Of a stretch of DNA of 64,000 nt, positions 1 through 8,067 are shown piece by piece. Numbering within the stretch: the first letter of the stretch is position 1; the number at the start of each line of letters is the position of its first letter. The DNA is taken from positions 38,330 through 102,329 of the forward strand of contig NZ_JAAGWG010000022.1 of the NCBI RefSeq assembly GCF_010682065.1. Reading direction: 5' to 3'. Origin of the DNA: Blastococcus saxobsidens. Its GTDB lineage: Bacteria; Actinomycetota; Actinomycetes; Mycobacteriales; Geodermatophilaceae. A program made the position numbers and the translations under genes. The notes under the pieces are model-generated. The model did no database searches. It had not been told where the DNA came from and saw nothing but the letters and a program-made list of their open reading frames with translations.

Positions 1-2
1 CG

Positions 3-113
3 CGGGACAAGATCGCCGACGACCTGGCGGCGTGGCAGGAGTCCCTGGTGTCCACGATGCTGATCGGCGGACCGCCGGAGACGCTGCGGATGATGGCCGA
101 GCTCGCGGGCTGA
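3..113 (+). CDS. C-terminal end of an upstream gene (possibly luciferase-like flavin monooxygenase)
   Basis: Only the last 36 codons of this gene are inside the window; the reading frame enters at base 3 and stops with TGA at 111-113. The visible tail contains STMLIGGPPETLRMMAELAG, a pattern (LxGGPPExLR) often seen at the C-terminus of F420/flavin-dependent luciferase-like monooxygenases. That family assignment is a weak inference from a short tail. The next gene starts 36 bases downstream on the same strand, so the two could be cotranscribed. Confidence 0.4.
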   Translation, partial: RDKIADDLAAWQESLVSTMLIGGPPETLRMMAELAG

Positions 114-149
114 GGTCCGCACCGCGGGCGGACGACGGGAGGACCGGGC

Positions 150-881
150 ATGGCGCTGGACGAGACCGACCTGCGGGCGCGGTGGTCCGCGGGGCGGGCC
201 TGCCATGGGGTGTGGAACATGCTGCCCGGGGCGGTGAGCGGGGAGGTGCTGGCCCGGGCCGGCGCCGACTTCGTCGTCGTCGACCTGCAGCACGGAGCCC
301 TGGTCGAGGCCGACCTGCCGGGGGTCGCCGCGGCGATCACCGGAGCCGGCGCGGTGCCGCTGGTCCGCACCCGCAGCCCGCTGTTCCCCGACGTCGGGCG
401 CCCACTGGACCTCGGCGCGCGCGGCGTGATCGTGCCGAACGTGCGGGACGCCGAGCACGCGCGGGAGGTGGTCGCGGCGTGCCGCTACGCGCCGGCCGGC
501 GGGCGGTCGATCGGGCGGCTCTCCGGCGGCGCCGAGCAGCCGCTGGTGATCGCGATGGTCGAGACGGCCGGCGCGCTCGAGGACCTGGACGCCGTGCTGG
601 CCGTGGACGGGCTGGACGGGATCTACGTCGGACCGGGCGACCTGTCGCTCTCCCTCGGGCTGACCGGGGAGGACTCCCGGGCGGAGCTGCGAGCGGTGCT
701 GTCCTCGGTGATCGGCCGCGCACGGGCGGCCGGCGTGCCGGTCGGCGTCCACGCCTACGACGGCGCCGCGGCGGCGGGCTTCGCCGCGGAGGGCGCCACG
801 ATCGTCACGGTCGCGGTGGACGTCACCTCCCTCGGCGCCGCGGTGGCGCACCATCTCGCCACCGCCCGCGACGGGGCCTGA
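150..881 (+). CDS. HpcH/HpaI-type aldolase
   Basis: A 243-residue class II (metal-dependent) pyruvate aldolase-type enzyme; the family splits or forms 2-keto-4-hydroxy acids to or from pyruvate and an aldehyde in the cytoplasm. Visible active-site elements are DLQHG with the probable general base His48, LVRT with Arg72, MVET with metal ligand Glu138, and GPGDLS with metal ligand Asp164. Length is close to the family norm of about 250. The ATG at 150 has a GGGAGGA ribosome site six bases upstream. The substrate cannot be read from the sequence. The family also contains citrate-lyase-like enzymes, but the HpaI motif set fits best. Confidence 0.85.
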   Translation: MALDETDLRARWSAGRACHGVWNMLPGAVSGEVLARAGADFVVVDLQHGALVEADLPGVAAAITGAGAVPLVRTRSPLFPDVGRPLDLGARGVIVPNVRDAEHAREVVAACRYAPAGGRSIGRLSGGAEQPLVIAMVETAGALEDLDAVLAVDGLDGIYVGPGDLSLSLGLTGEDSRAELRAVLSSVIGRARAAGVPVGVHAYDGAAAAGFAAEGATIVTVAVDVTSLGAAVAHHLATARDGA

Positions 882-1193
882 GCGCGACCCGTACCGCCGG
901 GATCGGGCCGGGCGCGCTCGCGGCGGAGCGGCACGCGCTAGCATCGGTGGCGCACCGTTCACGGGGCTGACGGCGCCTGTCTGGCGACGACGTCCATGTG
1001 CACTCGTCGCCTCGGTCCGCGCCGGCGATCCCGGTCCGCACCGGGACGGACATCCGGCACCGGGCCCTGCGCCGCGGGGCCGCCGATGGCGGTCGGCGCG
1101 GCCGCCGTCACGTGGCGTCCGCCACCGGCGACCGGGGAGCGGTGCGCAGCACTCTGCCGCGGCTCCCGTGCCGGGCAGACCAGAGGAGGAGTC
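882..1193. other. 312-base gap before the helicase gene
   Basis: No supported gene lies here. Open frames that run through it have no ribosome site or recognisable sequence. The gap ends with the strong AGGAGGA ribosome site at 1184-1190 for the helicase. A promoter is expected, but I could not pick out a convincing -35/-10 pair. Confidence 0.4.
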
Positions 1194-3311
1194 GTGGCTC
1201 GACCAGGGCAGCGCCGGCCGAGCGCTCGCCGCACCGCTCCGCGGGACCGGCGACGCGGCCCCGAGGACGTCATGTCCGTGCTCGCGCGCACCGTCCGCGA
1301 GGTCGAGGCCGCCGCCGAGCGCGGCCGGGTGACCCCGTCGGTGCGCACCAAGTTCCAGGTCGTGGCGCTGCTGCTGCGGGACGAGCGGGAGCGGGTGCGG
1401 GCGGAGGAGTCCGGCAGCGCCACGCACCGCGCCGAGCAGCTCAAGCGTCTCGACGGGATCGCCCAGATCCTGGCGCGGACGGCGGTGCGCGACGCCGGGA
1501 TGCTGGCGCTCCTCGGCGAGGACGCCGTCGTCTCCGCGGCCGCCCGCACGCTGAAGCGCGAGATCCTGGAAGGCCTCGGGATCGAGCCGGAGCCGGAGGA
1601 GGAGCCGCCGGCCGAGCCGCAGGCGGCCGCCGCCGCTCCCGAGCGCCGGGTCGTGCCGCAGTCGGTCATCTCCCGGCAGCTGGCCAACCCCTTCCTCGCC
1701 CCGGACTTCTCCAACGCGCCCCCGCCGCCGGCCCGGCCGCGGCGGCTGGCCGGCTGGGAGCTGCTCGACCCGCTGCTGAACTCCTTCGAGCGGGCCGGCG
1801 GCGGGGACGCGGCGTGCATGCCGCTCCCGGCGCCGTCGTCGCTGCGCGCGGCCGGCGGCCGGGAGCTGATGCCGCACCAGGCGCAGGTCGTGGCCGCCGC
1901 CGCGGCCGGGCACCGGACGTACCTGCTGGCCGACGAGCCGGGCCTGGGCAAGACGGCGCAGGCGCTGCTGGCCGCGGAGGCGGCCAACGCCTATCCGCTG
2001 CTCGTGGTGGTGCCGAGCGTGGTCAAGACCAACTGGGCGCGCGAGGCGGGCATCTGGACGCCGCACCGCACGGCCACCGTCGTGCACGGCAACGGGGAGA
2101 CCGTCGACGGCTTCGCCGACATCGTCATCGTCAACTACGAGGTGCTCGACCGGCACGTGGGCTGGTTCGGTGACTTCGGCTTCCGCGGGATGGTCGTCGA
2201 CGAGGCCCACTTCATCAAGAACAAAACCTCGCAGCGGTCCCAGCACGTGCTGGAGCTGGCCGACCGCATCCGGGCCCGCTTCCCGCGCCCGCTGCTCATG
2301 GCCCTCACCGGGACCCCGCTGATCAACGACATCGACGACTTCCTGGCGATCTGGCAGTTCCTCGGCTGGATCGACGAGGGCAAGCCGCTCGGCGACCTGA
2401 TGAACGCCCTGGAGGAGACCGGCCTGACGCCGGCCGACCCGGGCTTCTACCCGGCCGCCCGGCGGTGCGTCGTCGAGCAGGGCATCGTCCGCCGGCGCAA
2501 GGTCGACGTCGCCGCCGACATCCCCGCCCGCCGGATCGCCGACCTGCCCGTGGAGCTCGACGACAAGGCCGGCCGCTCCATCCGGGCGGCCGAGCAGGAG
2601 CTGGCCCGCCGGCTGGTCAAGCGGTACGAGAGCGCGCTGGCCGCCCGCGGCTCCGCCGACGTGGTGGAGGAGATCGACCGCGAGCTGGTGCGCAAGGTGG
2701 CGCGGTGGGAGCTCAAGGACGCGACCGCGTCGGCCACCGGCGAGAACGTGTTCAGCATGATGCGGCGGATCGGCCAGGCCAAGGCCGGCCCGGCCGCCGA
2801 CTACGCCGCCCAGCTCGCCCGGAGCGCGGGCAAGGTCGTCTTCTTCGCCAAGCACGTCGACGTCATGGACGCCGCCGAGGAGTCCTTCACCCGGCAGGGG
2901 ATCGGCTTCTCCTCGATCCGCGGGGACCAGACGCCGTCGGCGCGGCAGAAGCAGATCGACGCCTTCGTCAACGACCCCGACGTCGCCGTCGCGGTCTGCT
3001 CGCTGACCGCGGCCGGCGTGGGGCTCAACCTCCAGGTGGCGTCCAACATCGTGCTGGCCGAGCTGTCCTGGACCGACGCGGAGCAGACGCAGGCCATCGA
3101 CCGCAGCCACCGGATCGGCCAGACCGAGCCGGTGACGGCGTGGCGGATCATCGCCGCCCAGACCCTCGACTCCCGCATCGCCGAGCTGATCGACAGCAAG
3201 GCCGGGCTCGCCGCCCGGGCGCTCGACGGGTCCGACGAGGAGGTCTCGTCCTCGGCCGACGTCCAGCTCGAGGCGCTGGTGGCGCTGCTGACCGACGCGC
3301 TGTCGGCGTAG
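1194..3311 (+). CDS. SNF2/Rad54-type DEAD/DEAH-box helicase
   Basis: A 705-residue SNF2-family ATPase, expected to translocate on double-stranded DNA during remodelling or repair. In order: an N-terminal region of about 230 residues without a recognised domain; Walker A as DEPGLGKT near residue 247; motif Ia region LLVVVPSVVKTNW; motif II as VVDEAH near residue 335; motif III ALTGTP; and the C-terminal RecA-like lobe with motif V (AAGVGLNLQVA) and motif VI (QAIDRSHRIGQ). All helicase motifs look intact. I chose the GTG at 1194 because AGGAGGA sits four to five bases upstream; the frame is open further upstream, but that stretch has no ribosome site. The short C-terminal lobe resembles SMARCAL1-like bacterial helicases. 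It is a single gene, with no methylase or nuclease partner next to it. Confidence 0.88.
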   Translation: MARPGQRRPSARRTAPRDRRRGPEDVMSVLARTVREVEAAAERGRVTPSVRTKFQVVALLLRDERERVRAEESGSATHRAEQLKRLDGIAQILARTAVRDAGMLALLGEDAVVSAAARTLKREILEGLGIEPEPEEEPPAEPQAAAAAPERRVVPQSVISRQLANPFLAPDFSNAPPPPARPRRLAGWELLDPLLNSFERAGGGDAACMPLPAPSSLRAAGGRELMPHQAQVVAAAAAGHRTYLLADEPGLGKTAQALLAAEAANAYPLLVVVPSVVKTNWAREAGIWTPHRTATVVHGNGETVDGFADIVIVNYEVLDRHVGWFGDFGFRGMVVDEAHFIKNKTSQRSQHVLELADRIRARFPRPLLMALTGTPLINDIDDFLAIWQFLGWIDEGKPLGDLMNALEETGLTPADPGFYPAARRCVVEQGIVRRRKVDVAADIPARRIADLPVELDDKAGRSIRAAEQELARRLVKRYESALAARGSADVVEEIDRELVRKVARWELKDATASATGENVFSMMRRIGQAKAGPAADYAAQLARSAGKVVFFAKHVDVMDAAEESFTRQGIGFSSIRGDQTPSARQKQIDAFVNDPDVAVAVCSLTAAGVGLNLQVASNIVLAELSWTDAEQTQAIDRSHRIGQTEPVTAWRIIAAQTLDSRIAELIDSKAGLAARALDGSDEEVSSSADVQLEALVALLTDALSA

Positions 3312-3348
3312 CGGCAGCCGCGGCCGGCCGCACCCGACCGGGCAGCAC

Positions 3349-3415
3349 CACCCGTGCTTTTCCGCGGAAAAGCACGGGTGAGTTTCCGCGGAAAAGCACG
3401 GGTGAGTATCCGCGG
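3349..3415. repeat. 24-bp tandem repeats containing a 32-bp perfect palindrome
   Basis: The core CCGCGG recurs at 3362, 3386 and 3410, giving three units of exactly 24 bases with the consensus TTTCCGCGGAAAAGCACGGG followed by TGAG; the third unit is cut short. The first unit with its left flank forms a perfect 32-base inverted repeat (3349-3380) centred on CCGCGG. It lies 38 bases after the helicase stop and about 58 bases before the metal-sensor start, so it could act as a bidirectional terminator hairpin, an extragenic repeat element or an operator. The period is a multiple of three, so it also reads as FRGKARVS repeats, but I do not think it is translated. Confidence 0.85.
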
Positions 3416-3473
3416 AAAAGCATCACGCTCGGGACCATCGGGATGCGCCGGGCGATGGCGCTATCATCGCCGC

Positions 3474-3857
3474 ATGACGATGGCCGGTGTGCCCGAGGTC
3501 GCGCAGACCACCGCGGGGGACGAGGCCGCTGCCCTGACGGCAGCGGCGTGCATGTTCCGCAGCCTCGGTGATCCGAGCCGGCTGGCCCTCGTGCGTCACC
3601 TCGCGGTCGGCGGTGAGCACAAGGTCGTCGAGCTGACCGAGCACCTCGGCCTGGCCCAGTCCACCGTGTCGGCGCACCTGGCCTGCCTGCGCGACTGCGG
3701 TCTGGCGACGTCCCGGCCGCAGGGCCGGGCATCGCTGTGGTCGCTGACCGCCGACGCCGAGCTGCTCGGCGTGCTGGCCGCTGCCGAGCGGCTGCTGGCT
3801 GTCACCGGCGACGCGGTCACCCTCTGCCCGGCCTACGGCGAAGGAGCGGGCCGGTGA
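3474..3857 (+). CDS. ArsR/SmtB metal-sensing repressor, CmtR-like
   Basis: A 127-residue winged-helix repressor. The central helix-turn-helix is LTEHLGLAQSTVSAHLACLR. It carries Cys71 and Cys75 in HLACLRDCGL and Cys118 in VTLCPAY, the same spacing as the Cys57/Cys61/Cys102 Cd(II)/Pb(II) site of Mycobacterium tuberculosis CmtR, so a cadmium/lead (or zinc) sensor is likely; Cys26 is an extra cysteine near the N-terminus. The frame is open upstream through the palindromic repeats, but ATG 3474 is the first start giving a normal family N-terminus. Its stop overlaps the start of the efflux gene by four bases, so sensor and pump form one operon, presumably self-repressed. Confidence 0.88.
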   Translation: MTMAGVPEVAQTTAGDEAAALTAAACMFRSLGDPSRLALVRHLAVGGEHKVVELTEHLGLAQSTVSAHLACLRDCGLATSRPQGRASLWSLTADAELLGVLAAAERLLAVTGDAVTLCPAYGEGAGR

Positions 3858-4579
3858 CCGCCACCCGGGCGCACGCGCACCCCACGCTGACCCCCGCCGA
3901 GCGCGGCCGGCTCGGCCGGCGCGCGCAGCTGCTCGCCGGCGCCAGCGTCGCCTACAACGTCGTCGAGGCGGTCGTCGCCGTCGCGGCGGGCATCGTCGCC
4001 GGCTCGGTGGCCCTCATCGGCTTCGGGCTCGACTCGGTCGTCGAGGTCTCCAGCGGGCTCATCGTGCTGTGGCAGTTCCGCCACCGGCTGCCGGAGTCCC
4101 GGGAGCGGCTGGCCCTGCGGCTGATGGCGGTGTCGTTCTTCGCCCTGGCCGGCTACGTCGGGTTCGAGTCCCTGCGCGCCCTCGTCGTCGGCAGCGAGCC
4201 GGACGCATCCCCGGTCGGTATCGGGCTGGCCCTCGCCTCGCTGGCGGTCATGCCGTTCCTCTCCTGGGCGCAGCGCCGGACCGGGCGGGCGCTCGGGTCG
4301 AGCACGGTGGTCGCCGACTCCACCCAGACCCTGCTGTGCACCTACCTCAGCGCCGTCCTGCTGCTCGGCCTGCTGCTGAACGCGACCCTCGGCTGGAGCT
4401 GGGCGGACCCCGTCGCCGGCCTGGTCATCGCCGCCGTCGCCGTCCGCGAGGGCCTGGAGGCCTGGCGCGGAGAGGGCTGCTGCGCCCCCGGCCGCGCGGA
4501 CGACGGCCACGGCGACGGCGACGGTGGGTGCGCGAGCGGCTGCGCCGGCGGCTGCTGCGCCGCGACGGCGACGCCGTAG
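3854..4579 (+). CDS. Cation efflux transporter (CDF/TMEM163-like)
   Basis: A 241-residue inner-membrane divalent-cation exporter with about six membrane segments. Putative metal-site acidic residues are Asp60 and Glu64 in GFGLDSVVE (second segment) and Asp155 in VVADSTQTL (fifth segment). The tail after residue 207 is odd: it is soluble and rich in Cys, His and Asp (GEGCCAPGR, DDGHGDGDGG, CASGCAGGCC), a likely cytosolic metal-binding tail. The GTG start at 3854 overlaps the repressor stop as GTGA, with AAGGAG upstream. Pairing with a CmtR-like sensor points to Cd/Pb/Zn export; the metal itself is inferred. Confidence 0.85.
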   Translation: MTATRAHAHPTLTPAERGRLGRRAQLLAGASVAYNVVEAVVAVAAGIVAGSVALIGFGLDSVVEVSSGLIVLWQFRHRLPESRERLALRLMAVSFFALAGYVGFESLRALVVGSEPDASPVGIGLALASLAVMPFLSWAQRRTGRALGSSTVVADSTQTLLCTYLSAVLLLGLLLNATLGWSWADPVAGLVIAAVAVREGLEAWRGEGCCAPGRADDGHGDGDGGCASGCAGGCCAATATP

Positions 4580-4606
4580 CCGCGCCAGGTCGCCGCCGGG
4601 ACCGCG

Positions 4607-6082
4607 CTAGCGGTGGTCGGCGAAGTCGGCGGGCCGGAACTGCCCCTTCGAGAGCTTGTTCTCGATCTGCTCCAGGCTGCGGCCGGTCAGCTCCGGCATG
4701 CGGCGGTAGAGGAAGACGAACCCGGCGATGTTGAACGCGGCGTACAGCCAGAAGGTCTGGCCGGTGCCGATCGTGTCGATGATCGTGAGCAGCGTCAGGG
4801 TGATGAGCAGGTTGGTGCCCCACAGCGACGCCGACTGGGCGGCCGCGCCGGCCTCCCGGGTGGCCAGCGGGTAGATCTCCGAGCCGGTCAGCCAGCCCAT
4901 GAGCTGGATGCCGCCGGCGGTGAAGGCCATGAAGGCGATCAGCGTGGCGATGATGTAGGGGACCTGCGCATCGCCGTCGTTGCCGGTGACGAAGAAGGTG
5001 CCCAGCACGATCAGGGCGAGCGCCGCGCCGGGAAGCGTGATCAGCGTCAGGCGTCGCCTGCCGACCCGGTCGATGATCGCCAGGCCGATCAGCTGGGTGA
5101 TCAGGTACGTCGCCCCGAGGGCGACCGAGACCCGCAGGGCCGCGCTGTCGGAGAAGCCGTTGTCGGTGAGGATGGTCGGCGAGTAGTAGACGATCATCTC
5201 GATGCCGGACAGCTGGGTGAAGATCGCCAGACCGCACCCGACGACGAGCGCCGGCCGCACCCACGGCTCCCGCAGGCCGCGCCAGCCGCTGGTCCTCGCC
5301 GTCCGCTCGGCCTCGACGAGTTCGTCGATCTCGCTCAGTTCGGGGGAGACGTCGGTCCCCGCGGGGCGCACCCGCTCGAGTGCCTCCCGTGCATCCTCGT
5401 CCCGGCCGGCCTTGACCAGCCAGCGCGGGCTGTCGGGCAGGCGCAGCATCAGCCCGAGCATCAGCGCGCTGGGCACCACCGCCGCGCCGATCGCCACCCG
5501 CCAGTCGACGCGCTCGGTGGCACCGACGATGGTGGCGATGAGGATGCCGACGCCGATGGCGATCTGGAAGAACAGCACCAGGCGGCCGCGGTACCTCGTC
5601 GGGGCCAGCTCCGCGACGTAGACGGGGGCGGTCTGCGTGGCGCCCCCGACGGCGAAACCGAGCACGACGCGGGCCAGGGACAGGGTGAGCGGGTCGGGCG
5701 CCAGGGAGGCCGCGAGCGAGCCGATCACGAAGATCGTGGCGACGACGAGCAGCGTCATGCGCCGTCCGCGCCGCTCGCTGAGCCGGCTGCACACCAGGGC
5801 GCCGATCACCGCGCCCGCCAGGATCGAGGCAGCGATCACCTGTTCCCAGCCGCTGCCGATGCCGAACTCGTCGGTGATCTGCAGCAGCGCCCCGGAGATG
5901 ATGCCCGTGTCGTAGCCGTAGAGCAGGCCGGAGATCGCCGAGACCAGCGCGACGACCACGACGGCGCCGGTCAGCCCTCCGCCGTCGTCCCCTCGGGGGT
6001 CGGCGCCCGGCGCGCGGGACGGGGTCGGGGCCTCGAGGCGCTGATCGGTCTCTCCATCGGTGTGGCGGTGCGGCGCCGTCAC
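4607..6082 (-). CDS. MFS sugar porter
   Basis: A 491-residue major-facilitator sugar transporter, probably sugar:H+ symport. Landmarks of the family are YGYDTGIISGAL in TM1, RLSERRGRR in the loop between TM2 and TM3, LPDSPRWL before the central loop, DRVGRRRL between TM8 and TM9, and GSEIYPLATRE near TM10. Twelve hydrophobic segments are evident. The first 40 or so residues are hydrophilic, so translation may start a little further inside than the GTG chosen here. It is convergent with the metal-efflux gene and followed closely upstream by the asparaginase on the same strand. The sugar (inositol, xylose or other) cannot be decided. Confidence 0.87.
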   Translation of the reverse strand: MTAPHRHTDGETDQRLEAPTPSRAPGADPRGDDGGGLTGAVVVVALVSAISGLLYGYDTGIISGALLQITDEFGIGSGWEQVIAASILAGAVIGALVCSRLSERRGRRMTLLVVATIFVIGSLAASLAPDPLTLSLARVVLGFAVGGATQTAPVYVAELAPTRYRGRLVLFFQIAIGVGILIATIVGATERVDWRVAIGAAVVPSALMLGLMLRLPDSPRWLVKAGRDEDAREALERVRPAGTDVSPELSEIDELVEAERTARTSGWRGLREPWVRPALVVGCGLAIFTQLSGIEMIVYYSPTILTDNGFSDSAALRVSVALGATYLITQLIGLAIIDRVGRRRLTLITLPGAALALIVLGTFFVTGNDGDAQVPYIIATLIAFMAFTAGGIQLMGWLTGSEIYPLATREAGAAAQSASLWGTNLLITLTLLTIIDTIGTGQTFWLYAAFNIAGFVFLYRRMPELTGRSLEQIENKLSKGQFRPADFADHR

Positions 6083-6104
6083 CGCACGGCCGCCGGCGCC
6101 GGTC

Positions 6105-7073
6105 TCAGTCGGCGAGGTACCGGGCCAGGAGCGCCTGCGGGTCGTCCGGGGCCACGGCGAGCGCCGCGGCCAGCAGCAGCCGGCCCTGCCACGGGCTCAG
6201 GTCACCGGCGAACACGGCGCCGCCGCGGGCCAGGCGGGCACCGCCGGCGGCGTAGAGCGGCAGCACCGGCCCCGAGGTGACCCGGGAGCACACCAGGACG
6301 GGGATCCCGCCGGCGACGAGCTCCTCGGCCGCCTCGGCGATCGGCGGTGGGACGTTCCCGGCGCCGAAGGCCTGCAGCACGATCCCGGCGGCACCGGCGG
6401 CCACCGCCGCCCGCAGCAGCGACGCGTCCGTGCCCAGGTAGCAGGCGACGACGTCGACCCGCGGCAGCTCCGTCCGCAGGTCCAGCGGGAGGGGCGAGGA
6501 GCGCACCGGCCTGCCCAGCGGGAGCACCGAGTCGCCGGCGACCCGGAGCACGGGGCCGCGCCCGGGAGCGCCGAAGGCGCCGCTGCGCAGCGTGTCCACC
6601 TTGCGCACACCGCGGGCGGCGAAGGCCAGCCCGTCGAAGCAGAGCAGCGCACCGAGGTCCCGGGCGGCGGGGGAGGAGGCGACGCGCAGCGCCGCCGCGA
6701 GGTTGGCCGGCCCGTCGGGGGCCGGGTCGTCGAAGGGGCGCTGCGCCCCGGTGAAGACGATCGGCCGCGGGTCGTCGTGCACCAGGTCGGCGAGGTACAC
6801 CGACTCCTCCATGGTGTCGGTCCCCTGGGTGACGACGACGCCGTCGGCCCCCTCGTCCAGCCGTCGGCGGGCCTCGGCCACCAGGCCTCGCAGGTCGCCG
6901 GTCGTGAGGGCGAAGCTGCCGACCGTCCCGAGGTCGCTGGTCGTCACGGTCAGCCCGGCGGGCGGCCGGGTCGCCGCGAGGAGCTCGGCGGCGGGGGTGC
7001 GGGCCGCGAGCCCGTCGGGCCCCTCCCGGCTGGCGATGGTGCCGCCCGTGGCGAGCAGATGGACCCGGGGCAC
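6105..7073 (-). CDS. Asparaginase
   Basis: A 322-residue L-asparaginase that hydrolyses asparagine to aspartate and ammonia. The N-terminal signature LLATGGTIAS carries the nucleophilic Thr12, and the second signature VTQGTDTMEES carries Thr85-Asp86. No signal peptide precedes it, so a cytoplasmic enzyme is likely. I chose the GTG at 7073 because an AGGAGG site lies just upstream; a much longer open frame continues to 8312 but is only the antisense shadow of the patatin gene. It is divergent from that gene with about 130 bases between them. Confidence 0.88.
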   Translation of the reverse strand: MPRVHLLATGGTIASREGPDGLAARTPAAELLAATRPPAGLTVTTSDLGTVGSFALTTGDLRGLVAEARRRLDEGADGVVVTQGTDTMEESVYLADLVHDDPRPIVFTGAQRPFDDPAPDGPANLAAALRVASSPAARDLGALLCFDGLAFAARGVRKVDTLRSGAFGAPGRGPVLRVAGDSVLPLGRPVRSSPLPLDLRTELPRVDVVACYLGTDASLLRAAVAAGAAGIVLQAFGAGNVPPPIAEAAEELVAGGIPVLVCSRVTSGPVLPLYAAGGARLARGGAVFAGDLSPWQGRLLLAAALAVAPDDPQALLARYLAD

Positions 7074-7202
7074 GGAACCTCCTCGCTGGTCCGGCGGCGC
7101 GCGCCGGGGAGCTGGACGCCACCAGGCTCTCCCACGCGGGTGCCGCCGGCGACCGGAGCGGTGCGGCGGCGACCGTCCCGGCGTGGATGGCACGATGCCG
7201 CC

Positions 7203-8066
7203 ATGACCGCGCCCGACGCCCCGACCGGGCGCACGGCGTTCGTGCTCGGTGGCGGGGGAGTCCTCGGCGCGGTCGAGGTCGGGATGCTGCAGGCGTTGTT
7301 CGAGCACGGCATCCACCCGGACCTGATCGTGGGCTCGTCCGTCGGGGCCATCAACGGCGCCCTGGTCGCGGCCGACCCCGGACCGGGTGCCGTGGACCGG
7401 CTGCGCGCCGTCTGGGAGCAGCTGGCCTCGCAGCAGATCTTCGCGGGGTCCGTGCTCGGCCGGATGAGCACCCTGGCACGCACCCGCACGCACGTGCACC
7501 CGCCCGAGCCGCTGCGGAACCTGCTGGAGACCCACCTGCCGGTGCGGACCTTCGCCGAGCTGCGGGTGCCGTTCCAGTGCGTGGCGGCGAGCATCGAGCG
7601 GGCTGCCGAGCACTGGTTCTCCGAGGGCCCGCTGGTCGACGCGGTGCTCGCCTCCTCCGCCGTCCCCGGCCTGCTGCCGCCGGTGGAGCTGGACGGCGAG
7701 CACTACCTGGACGGCGGTCTGGTGCACAGCATCCCGGTCGGCCGGGCGGTGGCCCTCGGCGCCGACACCGTCTACGTCCTGCACGTCGGCCGGATCGACC
7801 GCCCGCTGCAGCCGCCGACCCGCCCGTGGGAGGTCGCCACGGTCGCCTTCGAGATCGCCCGCCGCCACCGGTACGCCGCCGACCTGGCGGCGCTCCCGCC
7901 CGGCGTCACCGTCCACGTCCTGCCCTCCGGCGACGCGGACCCGCCCGGCACGGCCAACCTGCGGTACCGGAACTTCTCCGGCGTCGCCGGCCGCATCGAC
8001 CGGGCGCACGCCGCGGCCGACGGCTACCTGGCCCGCGCGGCCACCCGCGCGGACGGCGAGGGCTGA
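7203..8066 (+). CDS. Patatin-like phospholipase
   Basis: A 287-residue serine acyl hydrolase of the patatin/RssA type. The oxyanion loop is LGGGGVLGA (15-23), the nucleophile Ser46 lies in GSSVG, and the catalytic Asp170 is in DGG, so the Ser-Asp dyad is complete. No signal peptide is visible; it probably acts on membrane lipids from the cytoplasmic side. The stop is separated by only one base from the start of an acyltransferase gene, suggesting coupled deacylation and reacylation of phospholipids (inference). Confidence 0.88.
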   Translation: MTAPDAPTGRTAFVLGGGGVLGAVEVGMLQALFEHGIHPDLIVGSSVGAINGALVAADPGPGAVDRLRAVWEQLASQQIFAGSVLGRMSTLARTRTHVHPPEPLRNLLETHLPVRTFAELRVPFQCVAASIERAAEHWFSEGPLVDAVLASSAVPGLLPPVELDGEHYLDGGLVHSIPVGRAVALGADTVYVLHVGRIDRPLQPPTRPWEVATVAFEIARRHRYAADLAALPPGVTVHVLPSGDADPPGTANLRYRNFSGVAGRIDRAHAAADGYLARAATRADGEG

Positions 8067-8067
8067 G

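Noticed and set aside
996..1193. Longer start for the SNF2 helicase
   Set aside because: The frame is open, but there is no ribosome site and the sequence is low-complexity Arg/Pro; GTG 1194 has a strong AGGAGGA.
3349..3415. CRISPR-like array
   Set aside because: Units are tandem with no unique spacers, only three copies and no cas genes.
3354..3473. ArsR gene extended upstream as FRGKARVS peptide repeats
   Set aside because: This is the palindromic DNA repeat read in frame; homologous repressors start near ATG 3474.
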